Assembly: GCF_000714435.1 (NCBI RefSeq)
Contig: NZ_JJMW01000017.1
Coordinates: 1-51,098 of the forward strand
Direction of reading: 5' to 3'
DNA from: Exiguobacterium alkaliphilum 12/1
Lineage (GTDB): Bacteria; Bacillota; Bacilli; Exiguobacteriales; Exiguobacteriaceae
Length of the DNA: 51,098 bases
A program made the position numbers and the translations under genes. Every line of letters starts with the position of its first letter. Position 1 is the first letter of the stretch. The notes under the pieces were generated by a model. That model had not been told where the DNA came from and did no database searches. It saw nothing but the letters and a program-made list of their open reading frames with translations. Shown here piece by piece: positions 32,502 to 39,553 of the stretch.

Positions 32502-33089
32502 TCAACCCTGTAAATAGAGCGCTAACATCGATTCGACCCAGTCGAGCTCGTCACCGTCGTACACAAGGTTCCCGTTCGCGATCAATTGCGCCATGCCATG
32601 GACCGTACTCCACATGAGGACGATCTTGTCCGGATAGTCAGACGTGTCGGTCGGTGTCGTAGCCAAATAGTTGAGCGCACACCTCCGGAACACGTTGAAC
32701 GCTTCGACCGAAGAATCAATGGCCGCGGGTCCGATTTTGATGGGGACGGCTTGGTCAGAGGAGAAGATGAAGTACCGGTATGCCGGATGCTCGACTAAAA
32801 ACTGGACGTAGCAGACGCCCATCTTGACGATTTGTGCGCCCGGCTCGTCCTCGTCCTGCATCGCCTTCATGAGCGCGGTCGAGAAGGCGGTCCAAACGGT
32901 CTGCCCAATCGCTTGAATCAGTTCATCCTTGTTCGTAAAATGTCGATACGGTGCCGTATGACTCACCCCGCAACGTTCGGCGACTTTTCGAATGGATAAT
33001 CCGTTGACACCGGATTCATTGATTAACGAGAGTCCCTCGTCAATCAATTGTTGGCGGAGCTCGCCGTGATGATACGTTTTCTGGTCCAT
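32502..33089 (-). CDS. TetR-family transcriptional repressor
   Basis: A 195-residue regulator. The N-terminal helix-turn-helix (GVNGLSIRKVAERCGVSHTAPYRHFTNKDELIQAI, residues about 24-60) is a classic TetR_N domain. The ligand-binding C-terminal part is helical and unclassified. ATG 33089 is preferred because AGGG lies five bases before it; ATG 33101 and the longer frame are less well supported. It is divergent from an SDR gene, and two matching operators lie between them, so it very probably represses both itself and the SDR. Confidence 0.88.
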   Translation of the reverse strand: MDQKTYHHGELRQQLIDEGLSLINESGVNGLSIRKVAERCGVSHTAPYRHFTNKDELIQAIGQTVWTAFSTALMKAMQDEDEPGAQIVKMGVCYVQFLVEHPAYRYFIFSSDQAVPIKIGPAAIDSSVEAFNVFRRCALNYLATTPTDTSDYPDKIVLMWSTVHGMAQLIANGNLVYDGDELDWVESMLALYLQG

Positions 33090-33135
33090 CGAATCCCTCA
33101 TTTCTCGTTCGTCTGTCTCACCATTATAAAAGAAA

Positions 33136-33155
33136 AATGTTGACGGTGTAAACAT
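33136..33155. promoter_or_regulatory. TetR operator 1 with embedded -35 of the SDR gene
   Basis: AATGTTGACGGTGTAAACAT, an imperfect palindrome that is nearly the exact inverse of operator 2. Its TTGACG (33140-33145) is 17 bases from TAGACT (33163-33168), a plausible SDR promoter, so bound repressor would cover the -35. Confidence 0.72.
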
Positions 33156-33179
33156 AAAGGCGTAGACTAAAATCAACAA

Positions 33180-33199
33180 ATGTTTACATTGTCAACATT
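33180..33199. promoter_or_regulatory. TetR operator 2 with embedded -35 of the tetR gene
   Basis: ATGTTTACATTGTCAACATT, inverted copy of operator 1 with two changed bases. On the minus strand it contains TTGACA, pointing toward tetR. Confidence 0.72.
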
Positions 33200-33214
33200 G
33201 AAAGGGGAACGAGT

Positions 33215-34000
33215 ATGATGAACCAGACTGCGCTCATCACAGGGGCCTCGAGCGGGATCGGGCTCGAGCTGGCACACGTGTTTGCGAGTAAAGGATATGA
33301 CTTGATTATCGTGGCCCGTCGCGAGTCCTTGTTACTCGACTTGGAGCGGCAACTCGAATCGATCCATCCCGTCTCCGTCACGCCGGTCACGCTCGACTTG
33401 TCGTTGCCAGGAAGTGCGGCCACGCTCTATGCACAGACGTCGTCGAGCGGACGACATGTCGATGTGTTGGTCAACAATGCCGGTTTCGGTGACTATGGTG
33501 ATTTTACAGAGACGGACGTGCAAAAGAATCACGATATGTTGCAAGTGAACATCGTCACGTTGACGGCACTCACCCGTCTGTATACGCCGGCGATGCTCGA
33601 GCGTCGGCATGGAGGTGTCATCAATTTGGCCTCGATTGTCGCCTTTCAGCCTGGCCCGTTGATGGCGGTCTATTATGCGTCGAAGGCGTACGTGCTCTCC
33701 TTCACCGAGGCGTTGGCCTCTGAGCTCGCCGGTAGCGGCATCGCCGTGACCGCGCTCTGTCCTGGGCCGACGGAGACCGGGTTCGCCGACGTCACCGGTC
33801 TCGAGAAATCGGTCCTGTTCGAGCGGTTCCGGCCTGTCCCGGCAAAAGACGTGGCCGAGTTCGGCTACAGGGCATGGGAAAAAGGGAAAGTCGTCGCGAT
33901 CTATGGGTTACCGAACAAGTCGCTCGTCTTCGGGGAGCGGTTCTTGCCGCGGGGTGTCACCTCGAACTTGATGAAATGGATGCAAAAGAAAGCGGTCTGA
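33215..34000 (+). CDS. Short-chain dehydrogenase/reductase (DltE/YqjQ-like)
   Basis: A 261-residue SDR with TGASSGIG, VNNAGFG, the catalytic Ser in LASIVAF and YYASK. GPTETGF follows where classical SDRs have PG-T. The C-terminal extension (YGLPNKSLVFGERFLPRGVTSNLMKW) is like the DltE/YqjQ group of unknown substrate. ATG 33215 (then 33218) follows AAAGGGG. It is probably induced when the divergent TetR repressor binds a ligand. Its own terminator has been duplicated by an IS element. Confidence 0.9.
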   Translation: MMNQTALITGASSGIGLELAHVFASKGYDLIIVARRESLLLDLERQLESIHPVSVTPVTLDLSLPGSAATLYAQTSSSGRHVDVLVNNAGFGDYGDFTETDVQKNHDMLQVNIVTLTALTRLYTPAMLERRHGGVINLASIVAFQPGPLMAVYYASKAYVLSFTEALASELAGSGIAVTALCPGPTETGFADVTGLEKSVLFERFRPVPAKDVAEFGYRAWEKGKVVAIYGLPNKSLVFGERFLPRGVTSNLMKWMQKKAV

Positions 34001-34013
34001 CGAGACGAAAACG

Positions 34014-34035
34014 ACGCCCCTGTTAAGAGGGGCGT
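34014..34035. repeat. Left 22-bp target-site duplication (a complete terminator hairpin)
   Basis: ACGCCCC-TGTTAAGA-GGGGCGT, identical to 35798-35819. In the empty site AAACGACGCCCC...GGGGCGTCGTTT would have been the terminator between the SDR gene and the lipoprotein gene. Confidence 0.9.
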
Positions 34036-34195
34036 CAGCTTGTTGACTAACATCAATCGAATCGCTCGTCCTTCCGACGCCCACGCTTTCCGCAGGCAAT
34101 CCCGGAGCCGCATCGCGACTAGCGTCGCTGCTGGGTCTCCGTCGGATTGCTCTCCTGCAGGAGTCGGGGCGCCGTCGGACGAGCAACGCAAACGG

Positions 34196-34230
34196 TCGCC
34201 ATCTGGCGGCCGTTTGTCTTTTTCTGAGGC
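34196..34230 (+). terminator. Inward-facing terminator inside the left end of the IS
   Basis: AAACGG-CGCC/GGCG-CCGTTT hairpin followed by TGTCTTTTT, about 100 bases before the transposase start. It would stop transcripts entering from outside. The 316-bp relative keeps it with a changed loop base and a longer T-run. Confidence 0.75.
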
Positions 34231-34334
34231 CTCGATGGCCGAAGAAAAAGCCTCGGACATGTTCTTCGAACCGGGGGAAAACGGGAAAAGGCAGATAAAC
34301 GCCGAACCCGTCCGCTGACTAAGGAGGAACCCAT

Positions 34335-34910
34335 ATGTACCGTGCCCACCCGGAGAAGAGACATGAACCGATCCGGACGCAGACCACCCTGGACCAACTG
34401 GTCCCGCAAGACCACCTCGTCCGAAAGCTCGACCGCCACATAGACTTCTCGATCGTGCACCGGCTTTGCGCGCCCCTGTACTCGAACACCGGACAACCCG
34501 GCATCGACCCCGAGATCATCATCAAGATCATCCTCCTCGGCCCGCTGTTCAACATCCGTTCCGTCCGCCAGACGGTCAAAGAGGTCCAGACGAACCTCGC
34601 CTACCGCTGGTTCCTCGGACTCGGCATCGATGAGAAGGTGCCCGACCATTCGACGATCAGCCAGGCCTACCGGCGTCGTTTCAAAGGGAAGGACGTCTTC
34701 CAACAGATCTTCGAGGACATTTTGGGCCAGGCCGAAGCCCACGGCTTCGTGTCGGGGCGAATCCTGATCACCGACTCGACCCACATCCGTGCCAACGCGA
34801 ACAAGAAAAAGTTCGACAAGGTCGAGGTCGAACGTGTGGTGAACACGATCGAGGACGAACTCCTGGACCGGGTGAACGAGGAACGGTCGGACCGGGGAAA
34901 AAAGCGCTGA
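34335..34910 (+). CDS. IS1182 transposase, 5' part (orfA)
   Basis: A 191-residue frame giving the N-terminal half of the transposase: PEKRHEPIRTQTTLDQLVPQDHLVRKLDRHIDFS (DUF772-like), AYRWFLGLGIDEKVPDHSTIS and the first catalytic Asp in ILITDSTHI. It has a strong TAAGGAGG site. It ends at TGA 34908-34910, four bases after A-AAA-AAG (34898-34904), a slippery heptamer in correct phase for -1 slippage into the second frame. Either programmed frameshifting or loss of one A from a run of seven explains the split. Confidence 0.9.
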   Translation: MYRAHPEKRHEPIRTQTTLDQLVPQDHLVRKLDRHIDFSIVHRLCAPLYSNTGQPGIDPEIIIKIILLGPLFNIRSVRQTVKEVQTNLAYRWFLGLGIDEKVPDHSTISQAYRRRFKGKDVFQQIFEDILGQAEAHGFVSGRILITDSTHIRANANKKKFDKVEVERVVNTIEDELLDRVNEERSDRGKKR

Positions 34911-35905
34911 AGCCCGCCCCACCCAAAAAGGAGAGCCGGTTCATCAAGGTGAGCCGGACCGACCCGGACGCGGGCTACATGTATCGTGACCAGAAGCCGG
35001 AAGGCTTTTTCTGGCTGGCGCACCGGACGGTCGACGCCAAACACAACTTCATCGTCGACGTGCACGTCACGCCCGGGAACGTCTCAGACAGCACCGTCTA
35101 CGTCGCCCGTCTCGAGCACATCCTCGACCGGTTCGCCTTTCCGTTAGAAGCGGTCGCCCTCGATGCCGGGTACTTCACGACCGAGATCGCGAAGGCGCTC
35201 GTCGAGCGCGGCGTCTTCGGGGTCATCGCCCGGCGTCGCTTCGGCGGGAAGAAGGGGATGTACCGGAGGACGAGCTTCAACTATGTGTCAGAAGAGGACG
35301 TCTATATCTGCCCGGCGAAACAGCGTCTCACCTATCGCACGACCGACCGACACGGCTATCGCCACTACGCCTCCGACCCCGCGATCTGCCAGAACTGTCC
35401 GCTCCTCGAGAAGTGCACGTCCAATCGCGCCCACCGTCGCGTCATCACCCGTCATCTTGACGAAAGCTACCGCGAAGTGGTGAACCAGAACCGGCTGTCC
35501 GCATCCGGACGATCCCTCTATCGCCTCCGGCCGCAGACCGTGGAGCGCTCGTTCGCCGACGCGAAAGAGCTTCACGGGCTCCGGTTCACGTTCTACCGGG
35601 GGACCGAGAAGGTCCAGCGCGCCAACCTGGTGGCAGCCACCGCACAAAACATGAAGAAGCTGGCCAACCTGTTGGCCGAAAAAGACCGTCTACATAGCAG
35701 TTCTTCAATTTTATGTCGGGCAGAGCGCCTCGAGCTCGTTGAACACAAAAAAAGACGAACCAAATCGCAAGGGGCGATTTGGTTCGTCAACAGCCTGACG
35801 CCCCTGTTAAGAGGGGCGTCGTTTCATGACCAGTCCGTCACTCGCCGACCATGCCGTCGTTGTCGTTGTCACGCATGTACGGATAAAGCCAATGGTCACG
35901 CGTGA
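34904..35905 (+). CDS. IS1182 transposase, 3' part (orfB), reading out of the element
   Basis: In the -1 frame from 34904 the sequence continues ALKPAPPKKESRFIKVSRTDPDAGY and supplies the rest: EGFFWLAHRTVD, the second Asp in ALDAGYFT, a CxNCxxxxxC zinc-like motif (CQNCPLLEKC) and the catalytic Glu in ERSFADAKELHGLR. The first usual start codon is GTG at 34949, without a ribosome binding site. The frame does not stop inside the element: it runs through the right repeat (FVNSL), the target duplication and on to 35905. The last 36 residues are host-encoded. Confidence 0.85.
   Translation, partial: ALKPAPPKKESRFIKVSRTDPDAGYMYRDQKPEGFFWLAHRTVDAKHNFIVDVHVTPGNVSDSTVYVARLEHILDRFAFPLEAVALDAGYFTTEIAKALVERGVFGVIARRRFGGKKGMYRRTSFNYVSEEDVYICPAKQRLTYRTTDRHGYRHYASDPAICQNCPLLEKCTSNRAHRRVITRHLDESYREVVNQNRLSASGRSLYRLRPQTVERSFADAKELHGLRFTFYRGTEKVQRANLVAATAQNMKKLANLLAEKDRLHSSSSILCRAERLELVEHKKRRTKSQGAIWFVNSLTPLLRGASFHDQSVTRRPCRRCRCHACTDKANGHA
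35751..35788 (-). terminator. Inward-facing terminator inside the right end of the IS
   Basis: A perfect 15-base stem, GACGAACCAAATCGC with its inverse, read on the minus strand into seven T. It blocks antisense transcripts entering from the right. The related stem in the 316-bp element has other bases but still pairs. Confidence 0.75.
35798..35819. terminator. Right 22-bp target-site duplication, also the lipoprotein-gene terminator
   Basis: Same 22 bases as 34014-34035, forming a ACGCCCC/GGGGCGT hairpin. It follows the lipoprotein gene on the minus strand. Confidence 0.85.
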
Positions 35906-36587
35906 TCGGCATCGTGAAGCCGGCGTCTTTCGCCTCTTGTATCGTCACGTGTCCGTTGCCGTTCGTATCGACGGTCGAGACGTCGCCTTCGTCTTCGGGC
36001 CGAGCGGTCTGTGGCGACTTCTCGGTCAATCCGAGTGCCGCGTTCACGTCGTCCGGGTTGACGTTGTCGAATCTGTCGACGATGACGTTCCCGTTCAGCG
36101 TGTATGTATACTGATAGTGAGACGGGATATGGGTCGAAGGGGTTGAATAAGTGATGAGCGCCTCGAAGTCGGTGACGCCGCCCGCGTTGCGAATCATCGT
36201 CTCCATATAGGCTTGGTCCCCGTGCCGGTTGAGCGTGCTGTTTTGGGGGGTGATGTTATAGGCGTTCGAGACGCCTCCGAGCGAGTCGGCGATGACGCGT
36301 ACGAGCTGACCGAATTCATTCGTGAACGCCCAATACGTCCGGTCGCCATAGCCGACATCGACGACGACGTTCGCTCTCCGCTCGCCGGATAAATCACCAC
36401 CGTCGACTTCGATCAGCTCGAACCCATCGAAGTGTTCAGGCGAATCGGTTTGTTCGGGCGTCGTCGTTTCGATTGCTTGAGACTCGGTCTCGATCGGTGT
36501 CGATGTGACGGAGTCGGTCTCGGCGGCACAGCCGACGAGGAGCAGGAAGCCGAGGGGGAATGCGAGAATCGTTTGATAAGATGTCAT
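35838..36587 (-). CDS. Lipoprotein with C-terminal EF-hand-like calcium sites
   Basis: A 249-residue exported protein. The signal peptide ends in the lipobox LVGC, so Cys19 or so is acylated and held on the outer face of the membrane. A Thr/Glu-rich linker follows (to about residue 55). The middle (GERRANVVVDVGYGDRTYWAFTNEFGQLVRVIAD) is beta-rich and not recognised. The C-terminus has DTNGNGHVTIQE and DNDNDGMVGE, two Ca-binding-loop motifs. ATG 36587 follows TAGGAGG. A clear promoter is upstream. It ends 18 bases before the IS target duplication, and its 3' end overlaps the transposase read-through frame. Confidence 0.85.
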   Translation of the reverse strand: MTSYQTILAFPLGFLLLVGCAAETDSVTSTPIETESQAIETTTPEQTDSPEHFDGFELIEVDGGDLSGERRANVVVDVGYGDRTYWAFTNEFGQLVRVIADSLGGVSNAYNITPQNSTLNRHGDQAYMETMIRNAGGVTDFEALITYSTPSTHIPSHYQYTYTLNGNVIVDRFDNVNPDDVNAALGLTEKSPQTARPEDEGDVSTVDTNGNGHVTIQEAKDAGFTMPITRDHWLYPYMRDNDNDGMVGE

Positions 36588-36621
36588 ATGTTGCCTCCTA
36601 CGATAAATGATGTATCCGTCT

Positions 36622-36650
36622 AGTGTAGAAAGGATTGTGACGTTTGACAA
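36622..36650 (-). promoter_or_regulatory. Promoter of the lipoprotein gene
   Basis: Minus-strand TTGTCA (36645-36650), a 17-base spacer and TACACT (36622-36627). Confidence 0.7.
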
Positions 36651-36665
36651 GCGATTGCACCTTAC

Positions 36666-36681
36666 CCGACGTCGACGTCGG
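36666..36681. promoter_or_regulatory. Perfect 16-bp palindrome, candidate operator
   Basis: CCGACGTC-GACGTCGG, 16 bases upstream of the lipoprotein -35 and 150 bases before the divergent 60-residue gene. An extended -10 (TGGTACAAT, 36700-36708) lies on the plus side. Confidence 0.45.
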
Positions 36682-36758
36682 ATGTTGGAGGCTGCCGCAT
36701 GGTACAATCGTAAACGAGGCGTCGAGAAGCGGCATGGCCCGGACGTGTCGGGGAGGCG

Positions 36759-36786
36759 TTTCAATCATTTCGATACAGGCTATACA
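36759..36786 (+). promoter_or_regulatory. Putative promoter of the 60-residue gene
   Basis: TTTCAA (36759-36764), a 16-base spacer and TATACA (36781-36786), the latter in a TATACATACGTATACAT inverted repeat. Confidence 0.4.
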
Positions 36787-36815
36787 TACGTATACATCGT
36801 GAGAGGAGACGAGTC

Positions 36816-36998
36816 ATGCAGACATATACCGTTGAATACGCGTTTCAAGACAAAGAGCAGACGACCCGGACGTGTGAGGTCCAGCTCGACCGCACGCCCG
36901 ATTTGAACGACAACGAGCAATTGGCCCAGATGTATCAGATCGTATCGGATGCGATCCGTAAACCGATCACAAGCTTTGAAATTTTAGCGGTTCGCTGA
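36816..36998 (+). CDS. Small hypothetical protein, 60 residues
   Basis: A short soluble protein (MQTYTVEYAFQDKEQTTRTC...) with a beta hairpin followed by an acidic helix and a final strand (ITSFEILAVR). The ribosome binding site GAGAGGAG is good, and a terminator follows directly, so it is likely a real single gene. Family unknown. Confidence 0.65.
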   Translation: MQTYTVEYAFQDKEQTTRTCEVQLDRTPDLNDNEQLAQMYQIVSDAIRKPITSFEILAVR

Positions 36999-37001
36999 CA
37001 C

Positions 37002-37034
37002 ATCACCCCTGGGCATGAGCCCGGGGGATTTGTT
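37002..37034 (+). terminator. Terminator of the 60-residue gene
   Basis: CCCCTGGGC-ATGA-GCCCGGGG hairpin followed by ATTTGTTT. It lies just before the oxidoreductase gene. Confidence 0.65.
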
Positions 37035-37062
37035 TGGTCGACCGAAAAGGAGAGGTATCACG

Positions 37063-37971
37063 ATGAAATTGATTGTCGTAGGAATAGGGGCCGTCGCAAA
37101 GAAGGCGTACCTCCCGGTTTATGCCGGACTCGACGGGGTGGAGGTGCATCTCGTCTCACGGGATGCAGCCAAAGCCGAGCAACTTGTTGCAAAGTATCGG
37201 TTCAACGGTCATTCTCGCTCGCTCGAGGAGGCGCCGCTCCAAGACGCGGACGCCGTATTGATCCATTCGGCCACGGCCGCCCACGTCAGCCAAGTGACGT
37301 ACGTGCTCGAACAGGGGCGACACGTGTTCATCGACAAGCCGGTCACGTTCACGTTCGAAGAGACCGAGCGCCTCGCCCGTCTCGCGGCGTCACAAGGCGT
37401 CGAACTCGTCACCGGGTTCAATCGTCGCTTCGCCACGGCGACGTCTGCATTAAAAGAAGTCGAAGACCCGAACATGGTGCTGATTCAGAAAAATCGGACA
37501 TACAATCCGTCGACGCTTCGAGAGTTCATCGTCGAGGATTTCGTCCATGTCGTCGATACGCTCCGTTACTTGACGGGTCGCCAACCGATCGAGGCGCTCA
37601 CCGTCCGACCGCGGTTCGAAGGTGACACGTTAAAGCAGCTGCAGATCCAGTTCACAGCGGGCGGCATCGAGGCGATCGGCATCATGAACCGAGACAACGG
37701 CTGTACAGAGGAAGTGATGGAAGTGATGTCTTCGCGGCTGAAACGAGTATCTCGCGACGTCGAGCGCGTATACGACCATACCGCGACTGGTGTCCTCGAA
37801 CACGCCTTAAACCCGTGGGAGTCGAATCTGGACCGCCGCGGGTTCACGTCGATGATTGAGTCGTTCTTGGCTCTCGTCGCCGGAAAACCGAACGAGTCGG
37901 TCCGGGCCGAGGACAGCCTCGAGACACATTTGATTTGTGAACGGATCGTCGAGGCGGTCAAGCGCCGCTGA
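37063..37971 (+). CDS. Gfo/Idh/MocA-family oxidoreductase
   Basis: A 302-residue NAD(P)-dependent dehydrogenase, probably acting on a sugar or sugar-like compound. The Rossmann start IVVGIGAVAKKAYLPVY, the ADAVLIHSATAAHVSQV segment and the signature Lys in VFIDKPVTFTFEE (DKP for EKP) followed by GFNRRF are typical. ATG 37063 follows AAAGGAGAGG. The open frame from 37015 starts inside the preceding terminator. No sugar-uptake genes adjoin, so the substrate is unknown. Confidence 0.9.
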   Translation: MKLIVVGIGAVAKKAYLPVYAGLDGVEVHLVSRDAAKAEQLVAKYRFNGHSRSLEEAPLQDADAVLIHSATAAHVSQVTYVLEQGRHVFIDKPVTFTFEETERLARLAASQGVELVTGFNRRFATATSALKEVEDPNMVLIQKNRTYNPSTLREFIVEDFVHVVDTLRYLTGRQPIEALTVRPRFEGDTLKQLQIQFTAGGIEAIGIMNRDNGCTEEVMEVMSSRLKRVSRDVERVYDHTATGVLEHALNPWESNLDRRGFTSMIESFLALVAGKPNESVRAEDSLETHLICERIVEAVKRR

Positions 37972-38027
37972 TTCGTTTTCCGCTGTCAGAGAGCGGGTAA
38001 GAACTCCTTAAAGAGGAGGGATGTAAC

Positions 38028-39446
38028 GTGGACTTTCAAGATGTCGTCTCACAGGCGAACGATTTGCTATGGACGTATGTCCTCATTTTTGTGTTGATTG
38101 CCGGTGGGATTTTCTTCACGATTCGGATGGGCTTCGTCCAATTCCGGATGCTGCCGGAGATGTTCAAGTTGTTGTTCGTCAAAGGATTGAAGCATGAGAA
38201 AGGGCAGGTATCCTCGTTCCAGGCGTTCGCCATCGGGACGGCCGCCCGCGTCGGTACGGGGAACATCGCCGGTGTCTCGACGGCGATCGCGCTCGGAGGG
38301 CCGGGTGCCGTGTTTTGGATGTGGCTCATCGCTTTGATCGGTTCGGCTTCGGCGTTCGTCGAGAGCACGCTCGCCCAGGTGTACAAAGTGCATGACGGGA
38401 AGGCGTGGCGTGGCGGTCCGGCATACTACATCGAACGGGCGCTCGGACAGCGTTGGCTCGGTATCGTGTTTGCGATTTTAATCACGTTCTCATTTGGGTT
38501 CGCTTTTAACTCGGTACAAGCGAACACGATTGCCTTGTCTGTCAACAACGTGTTCGACATCGACACCGTCTGGGTCGGCCTCATCTTGGCCGTCGTCACG
38601 GGCATCGTCATCTTCGGCGGGATTCGCTCGATTTCGACACTGTCGGGGATCATCGTCCCAATCATGGCCGGCGGCTACATCCTGTTGGCGCTTTGGGTCG
38701 TCTTGACGAACCTTGATGTCGTCCCGGCCGTCTTTTCGGCCATCTTCTCTGAAGGTGTGCTCGGGTTCCAACAGTTGTTCGGCGGCGCGGTCGGTGCGGC
38801 CGTGCTTCAAGGGATTCGACGCGGTCTGTTCTCGAACGAGGCCGGCATGGGATCCGCTCCGAACGCGGCCGCGACGGCCGAGGTCAGTCATCCCGTGAAG
38901 CAGGGGCTCATCCAATCGCTCAGCGTCTTCGTCGACACGCTCTTTATCTGTACGGCGACGGCGATGATCGTCTTGATTTCAGGTGTGCCGGGCTCAGAGG
39001 AGCTTCAAGGGATCGAGCTCGCCCAAGAGGCGCTCTTGACGGAGATCGGTCCGGTCGCGACCTCGCTCATGACGATCGCGATTCTCTTGTTCGCCTTCAG
39101 CTCGATTTTGGCAAATTACTATTACGGGGAGACGAACATCGAGTTCATCTCGGAACGCAAAGTCTATCTCGTCATCTATCGGATCGCCGTCGTCGGGATG
39201 GTCATGTTCGGTGCCGTCCGCTCGGCCGTGCTCGTCTGGTCGATCGCCGATATCTTCATGGGCATGATGGCGCTCGTCAACATGTACGCCATCTTCCGAT
39301 TGAGCAAGATCGCCCGGGTGCTGCTCGACGACTACGTCGCCCAGAAGCGGGCCGGGAAAGACCCGCATTTCAGCCGGGATGACGTCGACTTGCCGGGCAA
39401 GGAGCACGTCGAGGCGTGGGAGCCGAAGCGTGAACATATCAGTTGA
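38028..39446 (+). CDS. AGCS-family sodium:alanine symporter
   Basis: A 472-residue Na+-coupled amino-acid carrier with about 11 membrane segments. FQAFAIGTAARVGTGNIAGVSTAIALGGPGAVFWMW is the family signature with the Na+/amino acid site, and LFSNEAGMGSAPNAAATAEVSHPVKQGLIQ is the second conserved block. It starts at GTG 38028 with AGAGGAGGG, and no ATG is in place. It takes up alanine or glycine. A terminator of perfect 11-base stem follows. Confidence 0.93.
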   Translation: MDFQDVVSQANDLLWTYVLIFVLIAGGIFFTIRMGFVQFRMLPEMFKLLFVKGLKHEKGQVSSFQAFAIGTAARVGTGNIAGVSTAIALGGPGAVFWMWLIALIGSASAFVESTLAQVYKVHDGKAWRGGPAYYIERALGQRWLGIVFAILITFSFGFAFNSVQANTIALSVNNVFDIDTVWVGLILAVVTGIVIFGGIRSISTLSGIIVPIMAGGYILLALWVVLTNLDVVPAVFSAIFSEGVLGFQQLFGGAVGAAVLQGIRRGLFSNEAGMGSAPNAAATAEVSHPVKQGLIQSLSVFVDTLFICTATAMIVLISGVPGSEELQGIELAQEALLTEIGPVATSLMTIAILLFAFSSILANYYYGETNIEFISERKVYLVIYRIAVVGMVMFGAVRSAVLVWSIADIFMGMMALVNMYAIFRLSKIARVLLDDYVAQKRAGKDPHFSRDDVDLPGKEHVEAWEPKREHIS

Positions 39447-39450
39447 GCCG

Positions 39451-39482
39451 AAGCAAGGGCCATCATCCGGTCCTTGCTTTCA
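39451..39482 (+). terminator. Terminator of the AGCS symporter
   Basis: An 11-base stem AAGCAAGGGCC/GGTCCTTGCTT and a short T-run. Confidence 0.72.
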
Positions 39483-39553
39483 ATCGATTATAAAATATTT
39501 ATTTCAATTACCGAATTTATTTTAAAAAAACACTAAAGAAAAGAGTTAGAGTC

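Larger units (their letters stand above)
34036..35797 (+). mobile_element. IS1182-family insertion sequence (1762 bp)
   Basis: It is bounded by imperfect inverted repeats, CAGCTTGTTGACTAAC at the left and, inverted, CAGGCTGTTGACGAAC at the right (13 of 16 bases equal), and by a perfect 22-bp target duplication. Its transposase has the DDE residues of the IS1182 family. The left 300 bases are non-coding leader with a terminator hairpin, and the right end has a 15-bp stem. The whole element appears recent, because the duplication is perfect, but its transposase is in two frames. Confidence 0.93.

Noticed and set aside
34040..34318. Open frames on both strands in the IS left leader (up to about 267 codons on the minus strand)
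   Set aside because: The related MITE has a one-base length difference within the region, so the frames are not shared; the strands carry RNA-like hairpins, and no fitting ribosome binding site is seen.
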